Shown: positions 55,801 through 62,855 of the stretch, in pieces
Numbering within the stretch: position 1 is the stretch's first letter
How the letters are laid out: every line of letters starts with the position of its first letter
Assembly: GCA_965140405.1 (NCBI GenBank)
Contig: OZ223208.1
Location: forward strand, 2,914,001 to 2,978,000
DNA length: 64,000 bases
Source: G963556115 sp963666605
GTDB lineage: Bacteria; Planctomycetota; SZUA-567
Direction of reading: 5' to 3'
The notes under the pieces: generated by a model
Seen by the model: only the letters and a program-made list of their open reading frames with translations
Database searches by the model: none
What the model was told of the DNA's origin: nothing
Program-made: the position numbers and the translations under genes

Positions 55801-56253
55801 ACATTCTTTTTCTGCTTCATCACCAGTAAATGCTTCTGCATTGAATCGTTGCATCGTTTGCGTTTTTAACTCTGTCATTAATTCCTGCTGTAGAGTTGGT
55901 GACTTGCAACAACATTCTTTCAAAATATCATGAGCCTTTGCAAAGGAGACTTCAAGCCTATCAGCACCTATCTCTTTAAGCAAATACCACTCAACCAATT
56001 TACTCTTCAACCCTATCGCAAGTTTACTGAGAAAAGTAAGAATTTCCTTCTGTTCAGTCGTTTTATACTTATCATAATTATTTTTTATAGGCAGTAAAAT
56101 TGAATTCAGTTCATCATCCCAATTATCTGATTTTACATAAAAAAACAACTTATTGATCAACTCAGAATAATTCTTACTGTTAACCTGCAACGAAAATTTA
56201 TGCATCCGCTCCAGAAGTATTTGTTCTTTTATAGTTTGTAATTTTGTCTTCAC
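52840..56253 (-). CDS. Fusion of transaldolase/fructose-6-phosphate aldolase-like and tagaturonate epimerase (UxaE)-like domains
   Basis: 1137 residues, GTG start after AAGGA. Residues 1-190 are helical with no recognised domain. About 195-480 form a transaldolase-family barrel: Q-T-T-N-P-P-L-I near 212, V-C-Y-Q-V-S-P-K near 288 (Gln where transaldolase B has Glu, as in fructose-6-phosphate aldolases), S-F-K-L-P-G-T near 323 with the Schiff-base Lys, and I-T-L-C-F-G. About 600-1137 resemble UxaE, the C4 epimerase of tagaturonate and fructuronate: P-R-L-G-I-G near 705, N-S-V-R-E-L, H-T-G-S-S-F-E-G-L-W, and Y-G-A-D-A-D-H-L-Q-V-K near 810. Acting together they could epimerise a ketouronate and cleave it into a dihydroxyacetone unit and tartronate semialdehyde. 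Domain calls are by eye. Confidence 0.68.
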   Translation of the reverse strand: MKTKLQTIKEQILLERMHKFSLQVNSKNYSELINKLFFYVKSDNWDDELNSILLPIKNNYDKYKTTEQKEILTFLSKLAIGLKSKLVEWYLLKEIGADRLEVSFAKAHDILKECCCKSPTLQQELMTELKTQTMQRFNAEAFTGDEAEKECTELLGGGLPEYVCNVIQNISKSQFAQQAVANMYKESDTYLGNDFGAFLQYTIWLGASFQTTNPPLINMAWDLNNPENEKLFKKLVAKYYHGSVPLSFDDDAYDKLYSLYTLTIVEQNCRLIRDVYLLTEGKTGFVCYQVSPKYHDNSAKMVEEIRYINELLTERLGGVPNISFKLPGTFAGLEAAKILGSDGISLTITLCFGLYQALSFAKVFNDSQAIVNSVVVMNGRLAFPVRDELIAAEVDGGEAASMFAGVEVTRHLYEKMFTPVEDGGLGCDIERVRIMNASLRIYGEQLPDIVDIIGSPSITVFPNARRALDFVEREFDPNAVKNKTSKDILATLLKSEIFRQAWWAEGDKLDFAPERLLAMVSEDQEAVVEWKPINDTLTQFIDSHMTSLKSIEMLVNKFYPSFNKLKIDPVCNPAVLNTTTWNTSTVKESLENISETTWQEVLLATDKGEDYNLDDIISTSSSAIASYNGDDYLLASLNDGQDVFLQVGTSESSDESALSDCITSLTSGNTKISAFPVCDYNLHSYFKKVNPQKGPRALGAVPRLGIGVRHSTAIWPGIFEAMYRGDFSANAIQNSVRELNIMEDVLSGKPPRINHLFSVGAVQEGHTGSSFEGLWTAGAVNALKCKYPLRYGADADHLQVKRGEEGIKRTKQFLDAAKYYTFYTLDVSDILDYKALSCRSAVASVEYLSNAIPDNKLRRDVVSYHLRSQFVNKHNYKLDEAKLGRYVAKYWKALDAVEELAEYIDSFKQGEAYDLELSIDENPPEISTFDSITTEEELMFLILEIVRRGLPITHLAPNFGVEKAVDYRCADGYEGLSLRVARQYRMASEYGFMLDCHSGDDLSHETRLVFKDACKGRLHFKISPSLQELYSDAVYELDKPFFKYWWKETYRYAQECAIAGSPFAAASLKQFDQFEKEMSPRNFFFREYNFAALGKRNDDGQFVNRQHFYSYDNDFAELMKHKISERLLLVADDIFNY

Positions 56254-56324
56254 TTTTAAATATCCTTAATTATTCTTATTATTAATTAACTGCAATTAAT
56301 AAATTCCCTTTTTTATTGTGCTAC

Positions 56325-57362
56325 TTATTCTCCAGGTACTAGCATGTATTTAATGCCTTCTTTATTTTCAAATTTTTCAAAAGCATCTTTCCACTGAGAT
56401 AATGGCAACTTGGCTGTTAAAAGTGTCTCTAGCTTTACTTTCCCACTGGCAACAAGTCTGATCGCCCAGTCCCATGAAGAATAAATTGAACCAAGAGTCC
56501 CTGTCAACTTCAAATGCTTATATGCAACTTTACTGTAATCAATTTCTACTTTGCCACCAGGTAAACCTATTTGAGTCACCTGCCCCATCTTACGAGACAA
56601 ATCCAAAGCAGTATTAATACCTGGTACACTTCCAGAACATTCAAAGACAACATCAGCTCCACGCCCTGCGGACAATTCATCAATAATTTCCTGCAAATTA
56701 TCTTCTTGAATGTTAATCGCGTAATCAATGCCGAGTTCTTTTGCCTTATCCAAACGTAATTTATCTATTGATGTCCCACAAATTACAACGATTGCTCCGC
56801 ATGCTTTGGCCACCTGTGCAGCCATCAGCCCTATCGCTCCAGGGCCAATTATTAAGACAATATCATTTACATTGATTTTTGTCTCTTCAAGTACTGCATT
56901 AGTAACACATGCCAAAGGCTCGATCATCGCTGCCGTTGTAAGGCTTATATTATCAGGTAAGGGATGAATCCTTCCCTGTGGTACAACAGTATACTCCGCA
57001 AAAGCGCCATTATACCAATACCCAAGAACACGTCGTTCATTACAAAGATTATACATACCAATACGGCAACAGTAACACTTACCACAAAAACTATATGCTG
57101 TTTCGCTGACAACTCTGTCACCAATATTAATACCTTCTACCCCTTCTCCAATGTCTGCTACAATTCCACTAAATTCATGGCCAGTGGTTACAGGAAAACG
57201 CATAGGAATACCAATACTACTATGATAAATATGAATATCAGAACCACAAATACCTGTTCCATGAACCTTTATCTTGACCTGTCCAGCCTTTACCTCAGGT
57301 TCAGGTACATCGCGTAACTCCATATTCCCTGGACCTTCAGCATATTTCACCAACCCTTTCAT
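56325..57362 (-). CDS. Zinc-dependent alcohol dehydrogenase, L-gulonate/L-galactonate/sorbitol dehydrogenase-like
   Basis: 345 residues. G-I-C-G-S-D-I-H near 36-43, T-G-H-E-F-S-G near 60, structural zinc C-G-K-C-Y-C-C-R-I-G-M-Y-N-L-C near 94-108 (an extra Cys inside the quartet) and G-P-G-A-I-G-L-M near 173 give a full MDR enzyme. Immediately upstream of the transaldolase/UxaE fusion gene, it is a good candidate to oxidise L-gulonate or L-galactonate to fructuronate or tagaturonate, the presumed substrates of the fusion. Other polyols cannot be excluded. Confidence 0.8.
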   Translation of the reverse strand: MKGLVKYAEGPGNMELRDVPEPEVKAGQVKIKVHGTGICGSDIHIYHSSIGIPMRFPVTTGHEFSGIVADIGEGVEGINIGDRVVSETAYSFCGKCYCCRIGMYNLCNERRVLGYWYNGAFAEYTVVPQGRIHPLPDNISLTTAAMIEPLACVTNAVLEETKINVNDIVLIIGPGAIGLMAAQVAKACGAIVVICGTSIDKLRLDKAKELGIDYAINIQEDNLQEIIDELSAGRGADVVFECSGSVPGINTALDLSRKMGQVTQIGLPGGKVEIDYSKVAYKHLKLTGTLGSIYSSWDWAIRLVASGKVKLETLLTAKLPLSQWKDAFEKFENKEGIKYMLVPGE

Positions 57363-57409
57363 TCAAAACCCTTCCATATCATTTGCTACCATTTGATACA
57401 TCTTAAGAT

Positions 57410-57453
57410 TTACGATTATTTCCACACATTATTACATAATTTTATAATCGTAA
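57410..57453 (-). terminator. Hairpin between isomerase and dehydrogenase genes
   Basis: TTACGATTAT (57410-57419) and ATAATCGTAA (57444-57453) form a 10-bp stem with a 24-nt loop in a 118-bp spacer. Weak clamp; a partial terminator or processing site. Confidence 0.45.
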
Positions 57454-57480
57454 GTATCTCTAGACTAAATCAAAATATAA

Positions 57481-58302
57481 TTATAAGCCCAAATTATCAA
57501 AAATATTTCTTATTGTTTTGTACCCTGTTTTTGCGGCTGTAACTCCATCTGGTTTATCTAGACACTCCATAGCAAGTGAACCAGTATAGCCTATTTCATG
57601 TAAATCCTTAATTGTCTGCTCAAAATCATAGTGCCCCATACCAGGCACACAGCGGTTACTATCGGACAAATGCACATGACCAATAAGTCCCTTTGCGTCA
57701 TGAATAACTTGTGAAATATCTGCATCTTCAATATTGAGATGATAAGTATCAATATGGATTTTCAAGCTATCGCTGTTGTACTTCTGAACAAATGGGATTG
57801 ATTCTTCCAGTGACACAAGATAATCACATTGAAAATGATTGATCGCTTCCAAGCCAATGACGACTTTTTTTTCCTCTGCAAATGGAAGAACCTCAGACAA
57901 TGATTTATGCAGAAGATTTTCAAATGCATCTTTACTACTGCACCATGTTACCATTCCCCGCATCAACCCAAGGATAACAACACTATCAAACTCCTCGGCT
58001 AGATCTATGTACTCCTTGAGTCTACTTACAGCCTGCTTGCGATTGTCCTCATCTTCACTTGTAAGACACAACCCATCAATTGACCGACTTGAACCAGTAC
58101 CAAGTGCCGCGAGAGTCATCTTGGCAGAATTTAATAACCCTTTTAAATTATCTCTATCAAGTTCTGCGGGACGCTTTAGGTGAAGCTCAATAGCATCATA
58201 ACCAATTCTCTGAGCTATATCAATTGACTCTTCATAACTTCCACGCAATAATATTGGCGCCTTATCCTCGATATTATCCGCTACTGTAACTGTAATTTTC
58301 AT
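57481..58302 (-). CDS. Sugar phosphate isomerase/epimerase-like TIM barrel protein (273 residues)
   Basis: Xylose-isomerase-like fold with the metal set: I-G-L-E-A-I-N-H-F near 150, H-I-D-T-Y-H-L near 183, G-H-V-H-L-S-D near 208 and A-M-E-C near 250. H-V-H-L-S-D and the G-H-Y-D-F loop are usual in hydroxypyruvate isomerase and ketose 3-epimerase relatives. It lies between the TRAP genes and the dehydrogenase/fusion genes, probably acting early on the imported sugar acid or on hydroxypyruvate/tartronate semialdehyde. Diverged from the paralogue at 47676. Confidence 0.74.
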   Translation of the reverse strand: MKITVTVADNIEDKAPILLRGSYEESIDIAQRIGYDAIELHLKRPAELDRDNLKGLLNSAKMTLAALGTGSSRSIDGLCLTSEDEDNRKQAVSRLKEYIDLAEEFDSVVILGLMRGMVTWCSSKDAFENLLHKSLSEVLPFAEEKKVVIGLEAINHFQCDYLVSLEESIPFVQKYNSDSLKIHIDTYHLNIEDADISQVIHDAKGLIGHVHLSDSNRCVPGMGHYDFEQTIKDLHEIGYTGSLAMECLDKPDGVTAAKTGYKTIRNIFDNLGL

Positions 58303-58346
58303 ATTATTTCCTGCTTATACATTAACTATTACGAGTAAACAAAACT

Positions 58347-59633
58347 TTAATTCAATAAGTTAGGCAATAACATTACAAGGTCTGGCACGAATGTAACCAA
58401 TATTAACATTAGAATTAAACTTGCATATAGTGGTAGAGAACCTTTTACCAGCTGTTCCATTGACATTTTGGCAACATTACAGCAACTGAACAGACAAACA
58501 CCAAATGGTGGAGAGACTAAACCAATAGCTAAATTCATAGAGAATATAATTCCGAAGTGTACTGGATTTATTCCTAACTTAAGAGCAATTGGAAATAAAA
58601 TTGGCACTAATAGAATAATAGCAACTCCCGCGTCCATGATCATACCAATAAACAGCAAGAATACATTTATAAGTATTAGCGCTAAATATTTATTTGCTGT
58701 AAAAGCTAAAATAAATGCTGCTATTCTTTGAGGAGTATTTTCGAACGAAAGAATAAAGGTAAATAAATTTGAAACACCGATTACAAAAAGTACTGCTGCT
58801 GTTATTGTTGCCGTTTTAATAATTGTTTCATATACTTTTTTCCAGGTTAAATTTTTATATATAAAATGACTCACTAATAGCGCATATACCGATGCTAAAC
58901 CACCAGATTCTGTAGGTGTAATACTTCCTGTTAAAATACCTCCAATAATAATTAGTGGCGCTCCTAAAGCTGGTAGACCTTTCACTCCAGACTTAAAAAA
59001 GTTTTCCCAACTAAATGGCACAATCACACCATAATTATGCTTACTGGAAATGTAATAGTTCTGAGCAACCATAAAGACCATGACCATTACTCCAGGAATA
59101 ATACCGCCCAGAAGTAGCTTGGCAATCGAAATTTCAGCTATAGAACCAAGAATAATCATAATGATACTTGGTGGGACAATAACTGCTAAGGTTGATGACA
59201 TTACAGTAACAGCTGCTGCATAATCCTTACTATATCCTTCCTTCTGCATTTGAGGAATCATAATAGAACCTATAGCTGCGGTATCAGCAACAGATGAGCC
59301 AGAAATACCACCAAATATAAAGCTACTGACAATATTTACCGCTCCTAAGCCACCACGAGAAAAACCTAAAAATGACTTAGTAAAATCAATAAGATATTTA
59401 GCAATACCGCCAGACTCCATAATTACACCAGCAAAAACAAAGAATGGTATTGCTACCAAAATATATGACTCCATACCAGAAAACAGCTGCTGTGAAATAC
59501 TGACAAATGGCACCATATTAAAACTAAAAATTGCTACAAGCGCCGCGCATCCTAAAGAAACTGCAATTGGCATTCCCAGAACCATTAGGACGACTGTTAT
59601 TAATACTGTTGAAATACTAACAATTGAATCCAT
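58347..59633 (-). CDS. TRAP transporter large permease DctM-like (system 2)
   Basis: 428 residues, about 12 membrane segments. G-G-I-S-G-S-S-V-A-D-T-A-A-I-G near 100-114, T-L-A-V-I-V-P-P-S near 148 and I-G-L-V-S-P-P-F-G-V near 372 are DctM motifs. It is the sodium-coupled channel for the sugar acid bound by the product of 60497-61510. Distinct in sequence from system 1. Confidence 0.9.
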   Translation of the reverse strand: MDSIVSISTVLITVVLMVLGMPIAVSLGCAALVAIFSFNMVPFVSISQQLFSGMESYILVAIPFFVFAGVIMESGGIAKYLIDFTKSFLGFSRGGLGAVNIVSSFIFGGISGSSVADTAAIGSIMIPQMQKEGYSKDYAAAVTVMSSTLAVIVPPSIIMIILGSIAEISIAKLLLGGIIPGVMVMVFMVAQNYYISSKHNYGVIVPFSWENFFKSGVKGLPALGAPLIIIGGILTGSITPTESGGLASVYALLVSHFIYKNLTWKKVYETIIKTATITAAVLFVIGVSNLFTFILSFENTPQRIAAFILAFTANKYLALILINVFLLFIGMIMDAGVAIILLVPILFPIALKLGINPVHFGIIFSMNLAIGLVSPPFGVCLFSCCNVAKMSMEQLVKGSLPLYASLILMLILVTFVPDLVMLLPNLLN

Positions 59634-59694
59634 ATTTATCTCTCAAATTATTGTAAAGTGGATAATCACTTACAAATTGTCTTAATCAATTAAA

Positions 59695-60228
59695 CTATTC
59701 CATAATGCCTTCACTTGGATCACATAATGAATAAAAGCGACTATAATCATACTTACCATTATAAATTAGTATCAACTGCTGAATTATACGGTAGATACAA
59801 AATATCGCACCAAATAGAACCGGCAAGCGCAATATCCATAACGATATTGGTAATACCATTGGCATACTATGCATTCTATAATACCCTTCTAACGCTATCG
59901 TTGCAGACCATGCAAACATAGCAAGAACAAACATAAAAAGAATGTATTGGAATATTAGTATGTATTTTAAAATCTTTTTATGCTTTTTAGCCAAGCGGTG
60001 TAGCAATATTTCAATACCTACATGCGAGTACTCTACAATCCCTAAGCTGATCCCAAGCCATACCGAAGCATTAAACGTAAAAGTAATAACTTCAAGTGTC
60101 CAAGGGAAATTCAAGACCATAATAAATCTCGCCAAGACTTGCATAATCAATACTACTAATAAAATAAAAAAGAACACAGGTTGTAGATAGTAATCCAAAT
60201 TTGTAATCACATTGATAAATTTTTTCAT
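59695..60228 (-). CDS. TRAP transporter small permease DctQ-like (system 2)
   Basis: 177 residues with four hydrophobic helices and V-L-A-R-F-I-M-V-L-N-F-P-W-T-L-E-V near 30-46, the conserved R-x4-N-x-P-W-x-x-E pattern of TRAP small subunits. It lies between the binding protein and large permease genes, as usual. Confidence 0.84.
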   Translation of the reverse strand: MKKFINVITNLDYYLQPVFFFILLVVLIMQVLARFIMVLNFPWTLEVITFTFNASVWLGISLGIVEYSHVGIEILLHRLAKKHKKILKYILIFQYILFMFVLAMFAWSATIALEGYYRMHSMPMVLPISLWILRLPVLFGAIFCIYRIIQQLILIYNGKYDYSRFYSLCDPSEGIME

Positions 60229-60496
60229 ATTAAGCCTTAATTTCCAAAATTAGCACCTGATATTTCTACGCAAGACATGCTAACAAAATAATAAGCCGAA
60301 AGTCAAAAGTCAACAATTGCGGAAACCACTAATAATTTAATATTCATGACAAGATATTTTAAAATATAAACTAAGAAAACAATTCTAAACTCAAACCTAT
60401 ACCACTACAAATACTTCATGTCTTCCCCGCTACATACAAACTTATCTTGTCATGAATTTATTTACTATTATTCACGCAAAATACGACAATATCTTA

Positions 60497-61510
60497 TTAC
60501 CTTGTAAAATCTACAGCTTTTTTGAACTCATTCCAACTCTCTTCACCACCGACTAGCTCTTTAACATAGTCATATACTGGTCCCATAAGATCGATCCATG
60601 GTTTCTTCATTTCAGGTGAGAAATCTGTGAAAATAATACCATACTCTTCCATCTTTTCACGACCTTCTTTTTCTTTTTGCACATAGTACTTATAGACAAC
60701 ATCTCTCGCCTTACCATTAATACTCTCTGTAATCGCGTTCTGTACTTCTGGCTTCAATTCATCCCACCATGACTTATTAACAACAATGAAAGCGCCATCA
60801 GCCATGTAGTCCCAAACATTAAAGTATTTACAAGGCTCATATGTTTTAGCGTTGTAAACAGTACTTATTGCATTATCTTCACCAGAAACAGTACCAAGCT
60901 GAATCGCTGTATAAATTTCGCCAGAAGGTAGTGGCACTGGTTTTGCTCCCATAGCGTTCCATGTTTTAATAGCAAGTGGCACACCCATACTACGGAATTT
61001 CATTCCTTGAATATCTTCTGGAGTTATAATCTTGCGTTCACTATTGATATTTTGTCTTGACGGACGTGGCCACCAACCTACGCAAACCATATTCTTCTCT
61101 TCAAACTTTTTCATCCATTTTTGAAGAATTGGTGGTTTCATATCAAAAAAGTTCATCTGATGATCCATACCATCAAACAAGAAAGGTGTACTCATTGCTG
61201 ATATTTCTGGAACAACTGTACCCAATGGAACATGTGACTCACACATCATCTGTACAATATTTGACTGAGTCTGCTCCATAATTGTTACCCAGTTACCTTT
61301 TGCTAATGCACCAGCAGGATAAATAGTGATATTTGCTTCATCCTTAAACTTTTCTTCCAAGTCGGCTTTTAACTGCAGAAAACCATTATGCCATGCAGAA
61401 TTTTCAGGCGGTGTATTATGCTGAATTTTCAAATCAAAAGCTTGAGCAGGAACAGTAATAAATCCTGCGAAAGCTGTCAAAATAAACAACAAACACATAA
61501 TTTTTTTCAT
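60497..61510 (-). CDS. TRAP transporter periplasmic binding protein DctP-like (system 2)
   Basis: 337 residues from ATG 61510, with AAGGAG 8 bp upstream; the frame's extra 18 codons are not needed. Signal peptide 1-24 (cleavage near A-Q-A-F-D). N-T-P-P-E-N-S-A-W-H near 32, I-Y-P-A-G-A-L near 58 and G-M-K-F-R-S-M-G near 148 with the carboxylate-clamping Arg mark a DctP protein of the uronate/aldonate-binding kind. A strong promoter with an overlapping palindrome lies upstream, so it leads the sugar-acid catabolic operon. Confidence 0.88.
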   Translation of the reverse strand: MKKIMCLLFILTAFAGFITVPAQAFDLKIQHNTPPENSAWHNGFLQLKADLEEKFKDEANITIYPAGALAKGNWVTIMEQTQSNIVQMMCESHVPLGTVVPEISAMSTPFLFDGMDHQMNFFDMKPPILQKWMKKFEEKNMVCVGWWPRPSRQNINSERKIITPEDIQGMKFRSMGVPLAIKTWNAMGAKPVPLPSGEIYTAIQLGTVSGEDNAISTVYNAKTYEPCKYFNVWDYMADGAFIVVNKSWWDELKPEVQNAITESINGKARDVVYKYYVQKEKEGREKMEEYGIIFTDFSPEMKKPWIDLMGPVYDYVKELVGGEESWNEFKKAVDFTR

Positions 61511-61579
61511 CTTATTCTCCTTAACTACCTCAAAACACATAAAACAACAAACATTAAAATACATATAACAAGCAACACA

Positions 61580-61631
61580 ACTTGTAACATGTAATACAAG
61601 TTCAGTTTACTACACTCTCCCCCTTAGTCAA
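61580..61631 (-). promoter_or_regulatory. dctP promoter with overlapping GntR-type operator
   Basis: Minus-strand -35 TTGACT (61626-61631) and -10 TAAACT (61604-61609), 16-bp spacer. The palindromic segment 61580-61601 starts right after the -10: outer arms ACTTGTA/TACAAGT, with overlapping sites CTTGTAACATG and CATGTAATACAAG. The second matches the site at 45201-45213 in 12 of 13 bases. A repressor bound here would cover the transcription start. Confidence 0.62.
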
Positions 61632-62034
61632 ATTATTATTAGTTGATTTTTTAAATATTTTCAGAAAATCTACAGAAATATTTCTTATAAATATTGCGTT
61701 ATTTAATGTAAAACAGCACTCTATCTACAAAAATATCGTTAAATATACTTATAAAATTTACGTGCATATTTTTAATATAAAGTCTCTCCAGAATAGTCTT
61801 ACCTATATTCTCCTCACCTGCCTTATCATCCTCCTATAATATAATGTAAGAATTTTAGTAAGAAGAATGAGTATGAAACAAGTACCAGACACCTAACACC
61901 TACAACAATACAGCAACGTTTTTTGCCTGTAGCTTGATGTAAAGGTAGTTTATAAGTATAATAATTAGAGAGAGCTGATCTAAATACTGATTAGCTATAT
62001 AAGCCTACCAGATGTGAACAAGAAAGGATATTCA
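61632..62034. other. Divergent intergenic region
   Basis: About 400 bp between the dctP promoter and the CoA-binding protein gene, AT-rich, with no further gene. It should contain the plus-strand promoter of the latter. Confidence 0.4.
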
Positions 62035-62406
62035 ATGAAAGATTACACCGTAGTCCTTGGGGCATCACCAAAGCAAGATAGGTACTCTAACAAGGCGGTT
62101 TCACTACTACACAAGAATAACATTCCTGTTATCCCTATCCATCCTACAGCAAAAGAGATCAATGGCATTGCATGTCTACCTAGCCTGACAGAGGTAACTG
62201 TTCCAATAGAGACTATCACACTTTATATAAACGAAAGTCGCTCAACAGAGCTTATAAAAGAAATAATCAACTGCAATCCACAAAGAATCATCATGAATCC
62301 AGGTACAGAAAACCCACTTCTTGAAGAAGAAGCAAAAAAAGCAGGAATTAAGGTACAACACGCTTGCACCCTTGTACTGCTAAATACTAATCAATGGACG
62401 CTCTAA
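62035..62406 (+). CDS. Small CoA-binding (YccU-like Rossmann) protein
   Basis: 123 residues from ATG 62035, preceded by AAAGGAT; an upstream in-frame GTG is weaker. V-L-G-A-S-P-K-Q-D-R-Y-S near 7-18, V-I-P-I-H-P-T-A-K-E-I-N-G near 36-48 and I-M-N-P-G-T-E-N near 92 are the marks of the CoA-binding domain family (YccU). Members bind CoA or NAD-like ligands as stand-alone domains; the role is unknown. Single gene followed by a strong terminator. Confidence 0.78.
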   Translation: MKDYTVVLGASPKQDRYSNKAVSLLHKNNIPVIPIHPTAKEINGIACLPSLTEVTVPIETITLYINESRSTELIKEIINCNPQRIIMNPGTENPLLEEEAKKAGIKVQHACTLVLLNTNQWTL

Positions 62407-62505
62407 GTACTTATTACAAACATGAGCGCCGACTGGCAAGTACTTAATATCTATAAAAAGAACTCTACAAGATGCGCTAGATCATGAATGGCAACAAAAA
62501 AACTT

Positions 62506-62543
62506 AAAGCCGCAAGTATTCGGTATTGAATACTTGCGGCTTT
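62506..62543. terminator. Perfect 16-bp stem terminator, copy 2 of the GCCGYAAGT family
   Basis: Arms 62506-62521 and 62528-62543 are exact complements with a 6-nt loop, closely like 92-128. It ends the CoA-binding protein gene on the plus strand and formerly ended the decayed gene on the minus strand. Confidence 0.88.
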
Positions 62544-62569
62544 ATTATCAACGCTTAATTATTCGTATC

Positions 62570-62830
62570 TACCAAAATCCAGTTGCTTAGCAGATAAGGT
62601 CTGAGAGCTTCTAAATCTCCACCTGCAGTATTTCTTCTATAGAATAATTTATAGAGCATCTATCTCTAAACTATCCCTCAAGGTTATCACTATGTAATAT
62701 ATTCTGCCAGATCACTCGTATAAAGATGTAGCCACTTATTTACCTTATGCCTTGGATAGGTATTGTCTAGTCGTCATATCACCTGTTCTAGATTCATAGT
62801 AATTGCTATATAATTCATCAATAAGTATTT
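62570..62830 (-). pseudogene. Decayed second copy of the small secreted protein gene at 157-579
   Basis: Blocks TTGCTTAGCAGATAA, AGAGCATCTATCTCTA, TTATCACTATGT and ATATTCTGC occur in the same order and spacing as in 157-450. In-frame stops, small deletions and a larger internal loss prevent translation, and the signal-peptide end is missing. The matching terminator lies just beyond its 3' end. A clear relic of a duplication. Confidence 0.8.
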
Positions 62831-62855
62831 TTAGTGAGTCCTCATCGGTTTACTC

